The notes: generated from the letters alone by a model not told the origin. 64,000 bases of DNA from Begonia masoniana (GCA_022432975.1 CM039508.1:18265330-18329329); one strand, 5' to 3'. Shown: positions 48,086-61,269, counted from the first letter of the stretch. A program made the numbers and translations.

Positions 48086-49391
48086 TGTGACGACCCCTGA
48101 CCCGATCGGGGCCGGCGAGCCTCACTCTAGACATTTAAAATGTGGGCTATTTTTTTTTTTGAACTTTTACTCTTACTTTTAAAACCTTGACAGAGAAAAC
48201 CTTCTCTAGTGTTGATGGAAGACATATTTAAAGTCAGACTTCAGAAATAAATGGCAGAAGAAAAACATGAAAACATGAATATTAAAAACTTGGATGAGTA
48301 CTTTGGACGAGAGCAGGAAGACAAGGAGAAATAAAAACAGGAAAAACAGAATACTTTGGACTTTTAAAATAAAGAACAGAATGGACGACAGAAAACAGAA
48401 GGCAGAATGGATGACAGACATGTAGTGGGGGACTTATTAAAATGGGAAACATAAACTGGAAGTCGTGCAGTGGAAGACTTACTGTAGACGACAGAAGCCG
48501 TGGACGACAGAAGTGGTGGACGACAGAAGACAACCGAGGCTGTGGATGACAGAAGCCGTGGACGACAGAAGCCGTGGACGACAGAAAACAACAGAGGCTG
48601 TGGACGACAAAAACTGATGACAGAAGCCGTGGACGACAAAAGTCGTGGACGACAGAAGTCGTGGACAACAGAAATGGATGACAGAAATTGTGGACAATTG
48701 GACTTTGAACGACGTTATCGCCCACAACTTTGGACGATAACTTTGGACGATAACTTTGGATGATAACTTTAAAGAAACAGAATGGATTTTGGACGACGTT
48801 ATCGCCCACAACTTTAGACGATAACTTTGGACGATAATTTTAAAGGACAAAAATGGACGATTGTTTAACAGGAACGCGTGGACGACTATTTTCTTTTGGA
48901 AAACTTGAAGACTCGAAAGACATAAACGTATACTTCGCCGATCGATCGGTTACCCTAGGCGATCGATCGGCTACCTCTCTGTTTGACAACTTACTTCTTT
49001 TGACACAAAAATGCTTCAAACTTTAAAATAACGATTCAAAACATAATTTTGGACATATTTGAAAACATGGCAGAACCTAAAGGAAACCCCAAACAATTTC
49101 AATACATTTCAAAATATAATCAACTTGTTTTTAAAACATCAACACCAAAAATCTATACATTATCCAGAATTTTCAAGAAATATACAAAACTTGACAGATT
49201 GACGTACACTTCCAAAGTACGTCCACACAGGATCAAAATATGTCTGGCTGCCACAACCAACCCCCGCAAACTCGTCCCGCCAAAAGCACTTACTCATCGG
49301 CCTGAAGCACAAAGTCCTCATCCATGGGATCCGTACCTACAACAGGGAGTTCAACTATGAGCCTAGAGCTCAGTAAGAACATACTATGCAG
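48086..49391 (-). mobile_element. Ty3/gypsy LTR, 3' portion, interrupted at 49392
   Basis: The plus strand begins TGTGACGACCCC, the reverse of the GGGTCGTCACA that ends the LTR at 54398. It shares long blocks with the LTR piece at 34560-35350. Its other part is not in the window because a chromovirus inserted at 49392 and runs off the right edge. Confidence 0.7.
48440..48690. repeat. 14- to 28-bp minisatellite in LTR
   Basis: Repeated GTGGACGACAGAAGCC / GTGGACGACAAAAG words. Several minus-strand frames of over 90 codons (rich in Ser, Val, His) are by-products of this array. Confidence 0.85.
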
Positions 49392-51557
49392 TGTAACGCC
49401 CCGAGTTTTCTGAACTCGGTTTGTTTCTCATAAACCCTTACATAACTAAGAAAATTTCGGACCAACTTTAAAACTTGCAGCGGAAAATCTTTGAACAAAG
49501 CAAGGTCAAGCAAAATGGTAAAATAGTATTTGATTAATCAATCAAAATATTAAAGAAATGATTCAGCCGGAAGGGATGAAAGCTTAGACATGAAATGTTT
49601 AAAGTTTAAAAAAAGTCAAACACAACATCCGCTGAACAAAGTCAACAAAAAGGGGGCGGAAATCAACCGAAGGCTTCCACCGGTGACGTCAGCCGGATGA
49701 ATCACTCATCCAGCCTCTGCCAACCACAACATGACAAAACATTTGCTCACGCCTTCCGGTTAAACAAACTACATACACCGGTCACAAAACGACAAGACTT
49801 CTACTACATCATCCGATTGGTTTAATACACGACATCCACCGGTCACTAAACGACAAAACTTCTGCTACATCATCCGATTGGTTTAATACACGACATCCAC
49901 CGGTCACTAAACGACAAAACTTCTGCTACATCATCCAATTGGTTTAATACACGACATCCACCGGTCACTAAACGACAAAACTTCTACTACATCATCCGAT
50001 TGGTTTTTACAAAAGACATCTTCTGGTAGACCAAAAACACACATTTCCGACACACATCATCCGATGATGTCAGCCGGATGATTCAATCCACCAACATCAA
50101 TCGGTGAACAAAACACACAACATCCACCAGTGAATTTCATTCACCGATGATTGAACTTACAAATTTTACCCAAAACATTCAAAACCACCTGACCCTAAGT
50201 AACTTCAGAAATCCAACAAATAACCATTTGAAACCAATATATAAAAAATATATTCTTATCCAGTAAAAATCCCAAAGCTTGCAATTTGTAACAAAACCAA
50301 GTCAAATTTTTCATAGCAGAAGGAACTCAAATATTCTAATCCCTCAACCATTACTACTACCAAATTCTTTGCACTCTCAACAGGACATTAGAAAATTAGG
50401 CTCCACATACAGACAAATGTTAAACTGCCTCATCAAATACCAAATCGTGGCATGAATATGCTTCAGCAACTGCACCTATTCCTCAGCAATTTCAGAAAAT
50501 TCTTCAGTAGTTACCTCAGCACCTACATCACAAAACTCATCTATTAGCCTAATACTAAGCAAGTAAAGCAATAATGAAATGAAATACTGAAACATAAATC
50601 CTAATCATGCAGTTTCTACTTTCACATCTCAGTTACAAATTCGTTCATTCACTGATATGATCCCTCGGTTCCATTGGGAAGTGGATCAATTTTCCCAAAG
50701 TCATACATCCTTTTCTCGATTAAGGGGCAGATTAGTTCCCTTAACAGCTGATCTGATCCCTCTATTCCATTGGGAGTGAGATCGGTTCTCCCAAAGTAAT
50801 AAATCCTCTACTCGATTAAGGGGCAGATTAGTTCCCTTAATAGCTAATCTGTTTCAACCTATTCATACCTTGCCATAACATTTCATATGAAAATCATTTT
50901 TGTATTTCTTCGAAACATGATGCATGACATACAGAAAACACACAAACATGCATAAACCTACTGTTTTGTGATGTAGGCCCGAAGGCACACACAATACTTC
51001 ACTTACCTGGTTTTTCCCCGATAGATTCCTGGTTAAAAGCTACCTCGAGAGTTGGCTCACCTAAAACATAAGCACAACATTACTTAACTTCATTCTAAAC
51101 CATTCAGAAATTTTAGGGGAAACTAGTTGGAAGCTCGGTTCCTCGAGCATTCCCGATTCATCACCAAAACTTGAACTCAGCTCACACACACAGCATACCT
51201 AGAACACTCATTCTACCAGAAGCAAATCACCAAATGTATAACCTACATTTATCCTAAACAATCAGCAGAAAGGGCTCAAAGAAGAACTTACCTACGCTGA
51301 TGAAGAATCAGGAAAGAAAATTGCCGAGAGAGAGTCTGTTGAGCGAGCCGAATACCAAACAAGGAAATGAAATAGTGGCGGCTAAAACCCTTAGCTATCC
51401 GTTTTTAATACTAACCTTTGCAAGAATTACGCATTTGCCCTTGACCAACCAACTTTAACCTAATTGATCAACCAATTAAATTCACTTAGTTCCATACAAA
51501 TAAACCTCAAAAGTGTAGCTATAAAAATATCAAGTTAGACAATTACCGAATGCTACA
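49392..51557 (-). repeat. 3' LTR of the second chromovirus (2166 bp)
   Basis: Plus strand TGTAACGCCCCGAGTTTTC ... ACCGAATGCTACA. The polypurine tract (AAGGAGGGTAGAT on the minus strand) follows at 51558. It shares the GATGTAGGCCCGAAGGCAC block and termini with the other chromovirus LTRs. Confidence 0.88.
49803..50010. repeat. 61-bp tandem repeat, 3-4 units, in LTR
   Basis: Units contain CATCCGATTGGTTTAATACA and CCACCGGTCACTAAACGACA. Spacing of the CATCCRATTGG word is 61 bp. Confidence 0.85.
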
Positions 51558-51873
51558 ATCTACCCTCCTTAAAAGAATTTTGTCCTCAAAATTCAGTGCT
51601 GAAACAGCTCAGGATAATGGCTCATCATGTCTTGCTGGCTTCCCAAGTCGCCTCCTTTACATTCTGGTTACGCCATAACACCTTCACTAGCCGAACTTCC
51701 TTGCTACGTAGTACCTTCGTTGCATAGTCCAGAATTTCCACTGGTTTCTCTTCATAGGTAAGGGTAGGCTGAACTTCAATATTCTGCTGTTCGACAATCT
51801 GAGATGGATCTCGTATGCACTTTTTCAACATAGAAACGTGGAAAACATTGTGAATTCCCTCCATAGAGTCTAA

Positions 51874-54398
51874 TGTAACGCCCGGCATTTTTGGCCGGGG
51901 AAATTATCCCTTAAATTATCGAACGGGATTAATTTTACATTAATAATGTATGTTTTGGTGAAATTGTAGGAATGTTTAGTGGAAAACCAGATTATGTTCA
52001 ACCAAAACAAGTCAATTAGGTTAAAAACCAATGAAAGGGCAAATTAGGAAGAAATTAAGGTTGGTGGGAGAAAACAAATAGATGATTGACATGTGGCGGC
52101 TTGCTGAAGAAGTTAAGTTCTTTCTCCTACGTGAATGTTCATTCACTTCTCTGTTTCCCCTCATCTCTCTCGGCTTTCTCTCTTCCAAGCGATTGAAACA
52201 AAACTTCCACACTTTGTTTCTCCAGCGTTTCTCCGTTTTCTTCAGCAAAGGTGAGCGTCTTTTAATGCTAATAAATTTGGACAAGTTTAAGGTGAGTTTT
52301 TATCGAAGTTTAGGGTTTCGGTTTTCGGTGAAAACTCACTGTTTTTGGACGAAAACACGTTGGTGTGTTTTCTAAAGAGTTGAAATGTGTTTGCTGCATT
52401 TCCTACGAGATATTAGTTAGCATTTGTAGCGTGTTTAAACTCTGAACATTCATGCTACAGGTCCGAGCTTTCCAGAGACGTTCGAGCATACTACTTGGCT
52501 GCACACAGGTAAGTTCATGCCGTAGGTTGGCCCTTAAGGCCCTGCAACTTGGAGGTACTAGGAGTATCAGTCCTGTCGGTTCGTTTTGGGTAGAAAAGTT
52601 AGAATAAGTTCTGAGTTGTCTGGTTTTGTTTCACTCTCTATTGTGATATTCTTGTTGCCTGTTATTATAGGTTCAAGCACCGTCCATGCATACCCGTTTT
52701 TCTGTAAAATCATGTAAACGTTTTATGTACACAGTTTTGAAGTTAAGTAAGATAAAACCTGTAATGAATGTATGGTTAAGTGTGGACGAGGACTGGCATC
52801 CTGTTCTTGTCCTTCTCTGGGACTTAAAAATTTATCCCCGCCAAGGATACCCTGTACCTTGTCCTTCCCTGGGACCCGGCAAAATTACTATCCAGTGTCA
52901 TGTCCTGTTATGTTATGTATGTTTATGCGCCAGTTCCTCTATAAGCCTCACTTATACCACCATGTCCAGTGAAACGTAATGTAATGTAATGTTCATGTAT
53001 TTGAAAATGTTCATGCATAGCATATGCACACTGCATTTCATGTTCTTACTGAGCTCTAGGCTCATAGATGAACTCCCTGTTGTAGGTACGGATACTCCAG
53101 AGGAGGACCTTGCTCCTCAAGCTGATGAGTAATGGATTGTGGTGGATCGAGCTCATTGGAAATGGTTGCTGCAGTCAGATAAATTCTGTGTAGAGGTTTA
53201 AGTCTTTAAAGTAAAGTTCATATTTGTAAACTCTTCTGGATGTTTGTGGTTTCTGTTTTAAAACTCTGTTGTAGTCTTGTGTTTTGTTTGAAAGTTTTGT
53301 TGGAAATTTTGAAATGTATAAGTCCTGTTGTTGATGTATTTAAAACCTCCGTATTTGACAGATTGTACCCATATATTTTAAATGTTTTAAAAAAAAAATT
53401 CTGGAACTGCTTGAGTTCTCCCTTTTCAGGTCATGCATGGATAGCCTCGAATTTTAGAGCTATCCATGCAGTTTGTCTGCTCGAACTCCCGTCATTTGTA
53501 GAGTATGATTTCAAAACTTTGTTTTGAAATCGGGTTTGAGGGTCTGAAGCCCTCATGCCTCCTGTTTTGATGTTCCCTGCCTGTAAGTCTTTATGTTAAA
53601 ATTTGCCAAGTTTTATCTCAAAAACTGCATCTTCCGATCACGTTCACTGCTGTTTTAAGTGTTTATCTACCGGTTGACGTCAGCATAAGTCTTCCGCCCA
53701 GTTTATAATTTTTGTCTTCCGGTTGACGTCAGCATAAGTCTTCCGCCCAGTTTATAATTTTTGTCTTCCGGTTGACGTCAGCATAAGTCTTCCGCCCAGT
53801 TTATAGTTTTTGTCTTCCGGTTGACGTCAGCATAAGTCTTCCGCCCAGTTTGTAATTTTGTCTTCCGGTTGACGTCATCTTTTCTTCCGATGACGTCATC
53901 CATTGTTTTACGTCATCGCCAGTTTACCTCTTCCGCCTACGTTAGTAAGTTTTATCTTCCGATGACGTCAGAACATCTTCCGGCTGACGTCACCACCTTC
54001 TGCCGGCTTCGTCTGTTGTCTGCCTCTTCCGATGACGTCATTTACCTCTTCCAATGACGTCATCCACTGATTTCTCCTCCGGTTCAGTTTAAAACTACAT
54101 ATTCCGCCAGTTATTCGCCTAAGTCTTCCGCCACTGTTTCCTGTTTCCATCTCCGCCAGTCTTATGCTATTTCTGTTCGATCATCCATTTATGAGACCTG
54201 TTTGTTTTCCATTCCAGAGAACTCTCTCTCCCCCTGTAAATGTTTTCGATTACCCACTGCAGTTCTCCCTCTCTGTTCACTGTTTTGACTGTTCTATTTG
54301 TTTTAAAAAAAAAAATAGTCACTGTTATTTCCGTTATCTGTCCCGGAGTGATGGCTCCAATCCCGGACCCCGATCGGGTTTGGTTTTGGGTCGTCACA
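51874..54398 (+). mobile_element. solo LTR (2525 bp) inside the chromovirus pol
   Basis: Starts TGTAACGCCCGGCATTTTTGG and ends GGGTCGTCACA. Flanks share GTCT (51867-51871 region and 54399-54402), an imperfect duplication with two extra bases at the left. Removing it restores pol (CCATAGAGTCTGGTAACTA). Same family, opposite strand, as the LTR pieces at 34560-45533 and 48086-49391. It contains the TGACGTCA array described separately. No coding domain. Confidence 0.82.
53675..54062 (+). promoter_or_regulatory. array of ten perfect TGACGTCA sites in LTR
   Basis: The 8-bp palindrome TGACGTCA starts at 53675, 53724, 53773, 53822, 53870, 53891, 53963, 53985, 54033 and 54055. The first five are spaced 48-49 bp within tandem units containing CTTCCGGTTGACGTCAGC and TAAGTCTTCCGCCCAG. 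TGACGTCA is a high-affinity ACGT-core site for bZIP factors (TGA/as-1 type in plants). Single copies also occur in the chromovirus LTRs (32578, 36148, 42835, 49684). A role in transcription or in silencing is inferred, not shown. Confidence 0.6.
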
Positions 54399-57300
54399 GT
54401 CTGGTAACTATAATTGATAAGCTGTCCTCCCAATCCTCTTCAAGATTGAGAAAGGCCCAATAAATCTGGGGTTCAAATTTCCTCTCTTCCCAAATCTCAC
54501 AACTCCTTTGAATGGGGACACCTTGAGGAAAACTTCATCACCTATCACAAACTCCAATTCTCTGCGCCTACAATCTGTATAACTTTTCTGTCGACTCTGA
54601 GCTGCCAAAATTCTCTGTCGGATGAGGGCAACCTTCTCAATAGTTTGTTGCACAATGTCAGGACCAAGCAACTGTGCTTCACCAACTTCATCCCAGTACA
54701 AAGGTTATCTGCATTTTCATCCGTATAATGCCTCGTATGGTGCCATGCCTATTGTTGCCTGAAAACTGTTGTTGTAAGAGAACTCAACCAATGATAAATA
54801 CTTACTCCAAGAACCTTGAAATTCTAATACACATGCACGAAGCATGTCCTCCAACATTTGGATAGTCCTCTTGGATTGTCCATCTGTTTGAAGGTGAAAA
54901 GCTGTACTAAAGTCAAGCTGTGTACCCATAGCCTTATGCAAACTATTCCAAAACTTAGATGTGAATCTAGAATCTCGGTCTGAAACTATGGTACATGGAA
55001 CTCCATGCAATCTAATGATCTCTTGCACATATAACTCAGCAAATTGGTCCATCGAGTAAGTCATCTTTATTGGCAGAAAATGAGCTGATTTGGTTAAACG
55101 GTCAACTATCACCCAAATTGTATCATGTCCCCTTGTTGTCCTAGGCAATCCTACTACAAAGTCCATCGATATTTGTTCCCATTTCCATTCGGAAAGTGGT
55201 AATGGTTGTAATGTTCCTGCAAGCCTTTGATGTTCAGCTTTAATCTGTTGACAAATCAAACACGATCCAATGTACTCGGCCACACTTCGTTTCATACTTG
55301 ACCACCAATAATGTTGCCTGAGGTCTCTGTACATTTTCGTACTTCTAGGATGAACAGAGAGTCTAGAAGAATGTGCCTCGGATAGGATTTCCTTTCTTAG
55401 TTCATTATAAGTAGGGACAAACCATCTATTCTGAAACTTGAGAATTCCATCGACAGAATAGTGGAAATCCGACTTGTCTGTAGAATCCATGCACAACTTA
55501 AACTTATTGCATTCAGCGTCATTCATTTGAACTTCTTTAATTCTCTCCAAAATGGTAGGCCTCAAGGTTATGGCCGAAAGCATGGCTGACACACTAGACA
55601 CAGCTTCCAGGTTAAATCTTTGGAATTTCGTCTCTAAGGCTAATGGTATGTCAAGAATCAATGCAGAGACTGAAGTTGTCACTCTACTCAAGGCATCAGC
55701 CACTACATTCGCCTTGCCGGGGTGGTACTTAATCTCAAAATCATAGTCCTTGACAAACTCCAACCATCTACGTTGTCTCATGTTAAGCTCTTTCTATGTG
55801 AAAATGTATTTCAGACTTTTATGATCTGAGAATACTTCACAAGTTTGTCCATATAAATAGTGCCTCCAAATCTTCAATGCGAACACTACTGCAGCTAATT
55901 CCAAATCATGCGTAGGATAGTTCTTCTCATGAGTTTTTAACTGTCGAGAGGCATAAGCTATCACCTTTCCATCTTGCATCAACACACAGCTAAGTCCAAC
56001 TTTGGATGCATCACAATATATGCTAAACTTTCCATCATCGACAGGGAGTGTCAAGATTGGAGCATTGGTCAGTCTCTGCTTCAAGGTCTGAAAACTAAAC
56101 TCACACTCATCCGTTCATACAAATTTTATGTTTTTCCTTGTTAACCGAGTGAGGGGTGTTGCAATCTTCAAGAATCCTTCGATAAACTTCCTGTAATACC
56201 CCGCTAAACCCAGGAAACTCTGGATATCAGTAGCATTTTTCGGTTGGGGCTACTCCTGGACTACTTGAACCTTTGCTGGATCGACAGTTAGTCCATCCCT
56301 CGAGATAACATGTCCTAAAAAGTTGACTCGGTCTAGCCAAAACTCACACTTCGAAAATTTGGCATATAATCGGTGCTGCTTTAGTAACTCTAATACTAAG
56401 GTTAAGTGCCTTGCATGCTCTTCCATGGTACGAGAATAGATTAGAATATCATCAATAAACACTATGACAAACTTATCCAAATACTCATGAAACACCCTAT
56501 TCATAAGATCTATAAAGGCTGCTGGTGCATTTGTCAATCCAAAGGACATTACTAAGAACTCATAATGTCCATACCTTGTGCGAAAGGCAGTCTTTGGAAT
56601 ATCTTCAGATTTAACTTTCAATTGGTAATAACAAGACCTAAGGTCAATCTTAGAGAAAACTTGTGCTCCATTAAGCTGGTCAAATAAATCATTTATCCTC
56701 GGTAATGGATATTTGTTATTGACAGTTAACTTATTCAGTTCTCGATAATCAATACACATCCTCATTGATCCATCATTATTTTTGACAAAAAGAACTGGTG
56801 CACCCCACGGTGAAAAGCTCGGGCGTATGAACCCTTTTTCTAAAAGTTCCTCCAATTGTTTCTTTAATTCCTTAAGCTCCGTAGGTGCAAGTCTATAGGG
56901 ATTCTTAGATACAGGCTCCGCGCCTGGGTAAACATCTATTACAAACTCGATTTCCCTATCTGGCAGCAAGCCAGGAAGGTCGTCTAGAAACACTTCCGGG
57001 AAATCTTGGACAACTAAGACATTTTCGGGACTTGCTTTTCCTACAAATTGTGTGTCTAAAACGCTGGCAAAGAAGCACAAATACTCTCTGCATGGAGAGG
57101 GTCTACAATTGGTAGAAGCCATGACAGACATCTCCTTACCCTTCTTCGAAGCCTGGAAAGTATGCTTCAAACCGTCAGGAGGTTGAAAACTAACTAATCC
57201 AGTCCTACAATTGATTGTGGAATAATGCTTAAACAGCCAATCCATTCCTAGGATTGCATCAAATCCCATTATATCCATAATAATGTGATCAACAGGTAGG

Positions 57301-58143
57301 TTCTTACTTCCTAACATTACTACACTATCAAACATCACTCGATTTGAATGCATACGTTCACCAGAGGGCAATGCTACATTGAACACATGCTCAGTAGGGG
57401 TAAACTGTACATCTAACTTATCGGCAAACGCGGATGCTATAAAAGAATGTGTTGCATCCGAATCTATCAAAGTAAAAGCAGGTACAGAGTTTCTCAATAT
57501 GGTACCTGACACAACTGCGGGCTGGTCCTCTTCACCGGACTCCACCATGGAGAATATTCTCGGTTGAACCTTAGCAGGGCCATTCTTCAAAGCTGGGCAG
57601 TCTCTGTTGATATGGCCGACTTTGTTACAATGGAAGCATCGAATGATTCTAGGGTTCGGGCAATCCTTGTATGCGTGTCCAACTCCTTCACAGTTGAAAC
57701 ACTTCCCCGATCCAAACTTGCACTCACCCAAATGACTCTTCAAACACTTCGGGCATTGAGGAAACTTTTTTGTATCCTGTACCTTCCTTCCTGTCCCTTG
57801 GCTACTCTGGCCTTCATTAGGCCTTTTCATTCCCCTCTGTTGTTGTGGCTGGATAAACTTTCGTGGAACTTCCTTCGGTACAGCACACTTCATTTCAGCT
57901 TCTTCCACCTCCAACGCTGTGGACACAACCTCACTGAATGACAGCCTTTTAATACCACAAAATTTGACTCCTCTGTAAATTTCCGGCTTCAGTCCATGCA
58001 TAAACTGAAACACCTTATCTTCATCCTTGACAGTGACTCGAATTGCCTGCTATACTCAGCCACAGACCCCATTTGTTTCAAATGCAAGAACTCTACCTTT
58101 TTCGATGTCTGGATAGTGCTGCTGAAATACTTCTCATAGAAAA

Positions 58144-59630
58144 TGTTGCGAAAAATCCTACGCAAGTGAACGTGTCGCAAAAGTAATAAAGTGTATAAAT
58201 ACGAGTCGAACCCACGAGGACTAGTTTCACTAATTATCAAATTAAGTTTAATCCCAATTTATAATGAATATAGAATTTTTGGTGATTTTTGCTTTAATAA
58301 AATATAATAAAATAATTAAAATAAATTGCAGAAATTAAATGAGTTTGAGAATATAATGAGAAAGCTCTAGGGTTTACGATTTCACCTAATTAATCCTATT
58401 TAGTATTCCTAATTCACTTCATTAATTTCTATTTCTATGTGTTGATGGCAATTTCACAAAACTATTTATCAATCTCTCTCGAGCAATGATAAACTTATTC
58501 AATTAACGAATTATTACCTCTCGGTCTCTAATCCTGAGAATTAATTGAATACGTTATGAACGAGAAATTATGTTACCACATAAACGTATTAGCTATCTCT
58601 AGTCTAACATCCTTTTCATGATAATTGATTCAGTGCTCGATTATTTTGCAATTCTCGTATCTTAAAATAATCCTATGGACATGCTTTTGGTGATCAAGCA
58701 ATCGCAAGCATTAAGAACAGAATAAATTACTCAACATAATATTGAAACAGAAAATCAATAACTTGAATTAAAGGAAACTTAAATAATCATAACTTGGCTA
58801 CATCGTAGCCCTAGAAAAGGAAGTTAGTTCATGATAAAATAAAATAAAGCATAAATAAGAATAGTAATAATCATCGTTTCAAGAGAATAGAAGAAAGAAG
58901 AAGAAAGAATCAAGGCAAAACTCGTGTCTTCTGTCGTCGACCAAAATTTTCTCCTCTCTGCGTCTCACTCTCTTCTGTCGTTTTAGGTTAACTTAAACAT
59001 TAATTATTTCAATCTGACGCCTCCATCAACAACTCAACGGCTGGGATTAAAACAGCTGCATCTTTTTAAAGATATCCGATCAATTATTTGCTTTAGCCGC
59101 TCGGTCGGGCAACATTCTGCGTACCATCGGGTAAGTTTCTGCTTATTTTTCTTTTGCTCTCCATTTTTGCGTGCGAACGCATTGAAGTCTGCGTTCCATC
59201 GCAGACTTCTCTGGTTGCTTATTCATTCTTGCGCTCCATCGCCCAAAATGTTGCGCTCGGTCGCCAAAGTCTCTGGTTTCTTCTTTAAGTTCGCTTTCTT
59301 CTTTTATTTCTGCGTTCCATCGCCTAATCTCCTGCGCTCGGTCGCCTAAGTTTCTGTTTTCTCCTTTAAGTTCTGCGTTTTTGTTTGTTTCTGCGTTCCA
59401 TCGCCTGGAAGTCTGCGTTCCATCGCAGACTTCACTGTTTGCACTCCAAAATTACTACTTGCATAGTTCATTTTCCATTATAGCTTTTCTTCTTTTCCAA
59501 CCCTGTATAATTTCTCAATTTCTCTACACACTTGCACTAAAATAATTAGTATCATTCACATGCTTGACTAAAACTTATCAAAATCAAGTGTAAAGAAGTA
59601 CAATAAAGTGTGTAAAATACACACTTATCA
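58144..59630 (-). repeat. 3' LTR of the Tat/Athila-like element
   Basis: Plus strand TGTTGCGAAAAATCCTACGC ... TACACACTTATCA. It contains a family of short direct repeats built on GCGTTCCATCGC and GCGCTCGGTCGCC (59100-59430). Diverged relative of the solo LTR at 8473-9775. Confidence 0.92.
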
Positions 59631-59643
59631 CACCCCCAAACTT
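59631..59643 (-). other. polypurine tract of the Tat/Athila-like element
   Basis: The minus strand reads AAGTTTGGGGGTG immediately before the LTR start TGATAAGTGTG. A second copy of the motif and its GAGGACAA context lies at about 60986-61018, perhaps an internal tract. Confidence 0.75.
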
Positions 59644-61259
59644 GATTGAAAGCTTGTCCTCAAGCAGATAAAACTAAACAAAAGAATTTTCAACAGATAT
59701 ATAATTCAATCCCATATATTAATGCACGATACACAATATTGGTAAGCAATCCGCATCAAAGTTTTTGGTAAATCGTCTCAGCTTGAACAATTCATACTAA
59801 AAACTACCAAGATTAATCTTCAGCAAAAGAATTGTTCACATTAGTACATTGACTATCGCTTACTTCGAAATCCTCGTGTGTGTGTGTTCATTCTCAATTT
59901 CTTCTAACTGTTGGATTAACTAATGTAGCTACGGAGAAGAGATACACTCATAATGCACTTGGGGTCACTCCATTCACTCTAATCATTCATTAGTTTTGCC
60001 CAACATCCAACTAATAGCTAATATCCATAAATTGAAACAAAAGTCAATAGGTCTTTGTAAGCTTGTAATGAAAGGTCGGGTTAAAAAGGTGGGAATTATA
60101 TAGAATCAAGCGAATACCCCGAGCACCATTCATTCTGCCTTATTTCACCCACTCAAAAATTTCACTCACTCATTAAACTCAATCAAACTTTCTTTTAATC
60201 TCTCACCCCCAAACTTACTTCACTCAACATCTCCCAGCTCAACTCTTTTGTCATTATTATAATACAACATCAGTACAAACATAACATAATACTTCAAAGA
60301 ATAAAAACTTGAATGCAAGCTAAATTATCCTTTTTTTTTTCAAATACAACAACGACCTAACGCTGTAAGAAAACTCAAATGACAAAGGAGTAAATAAATT
60401 CATCAGCTTTTTAATCTTCCCCTGAATAGGTCAATATCCCCGTGCTCATTCAATAAGGTAGGAGAAATATGTATGAGGTTGGGCTAAGTTACAGGTGACA
60501 ATTGAATGGTAAATAATCGGTTCAACATGGGTGACTAAGGGTGTCATTCAATGACATAACATGATAGGCTCAGAAAGCTCAAACGGTCCAAGAATGGCCT
60601 AAATCATTCTCTTATTTCTAACAAATTTCAATTAGCAGTCGAGGATATTAGGCAAAATCAAGAAAGATGTTCCTCATATTCACATGGTATTTGGCTGGAG
60701 CTTCACTCCCTCACCGTGTTTAGGCTTCGATATATATAGACTACATGAGTGTGACACCAACGGATAGAATCAAACAAGAATGAAAATGTGCGCAAAGTGT
60801 GAGTCTAACAAAGTAAATTCAAGTCAATGTAAACTAATACGAAAAATCACATTTACTCAACATTTATCAATGAGCTCAAGCATAAATTGATTCAAAAGTG
60901 CAATCATTGACACCTTAAACCACGATTTCAGAGTACAAACCAAAATATAGTAAAGTGAACCAACATATAGCAAAGTGTGTTAAGTACCCCCAAACTTAAA
61001 ATAAGCATTGTCCTCAATGTAAAAAAAAATAGAAACACAGAAAGTGAAAATACCGTACCTTAAGAAGCGCCGGGTAAAACATCATTCTCATTATCGTGGG
61101 AAGGGTCAAACGGCTGGAGTAAATGTGCCGGATAGGTAGGAAAAGGTGGAGTCGATTGTGGTGAATAGCCATGTTGAGCATTGAATGCGTCGATATACTG
61201 TGCCATGAATTGGGAATGCTCAAGTTGACGGGATTGAAGATGCAGCAATCGAGTATCCA
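59644..61259 (-). other. interior of the Tat/Athila-like element, 3' non-coding and small ORF
   Basis: Mostly non-coding. Minus strand 61248-61060 encodes about 62 aa (RQLEHSQFMAQYIDAFNAQH), resembling sequences seen between gag/pol and the 3' tract in plant Tat-type elements; its function is unknown. No RT, integrase or protease is present. Confidence 0.5.
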
Positions 61260-61269
61260 GGGCAGTAAA

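Noticed and set aside
48206..48850. Several overlapping minus-strand frames of 70-175 codons
   Set aside because: They follow the GTGGACGACAGAA minisatellite in an LTR; no domain.
49803..53870. CRISPR-like regularly spaced repeats at 49803-50010 and 53691-53870
   Set aside because: Plain tandem repeats with near-identical 'spacers' inside plant LTRs; no CRISPR in a plant nuclear context.
59167..59349. 60-codon frame repeated identically at 63005-63187
   Set aside because: Identical because both lie in the two LTRs of one element; encoded by short CpG-rich repeats, no domain.
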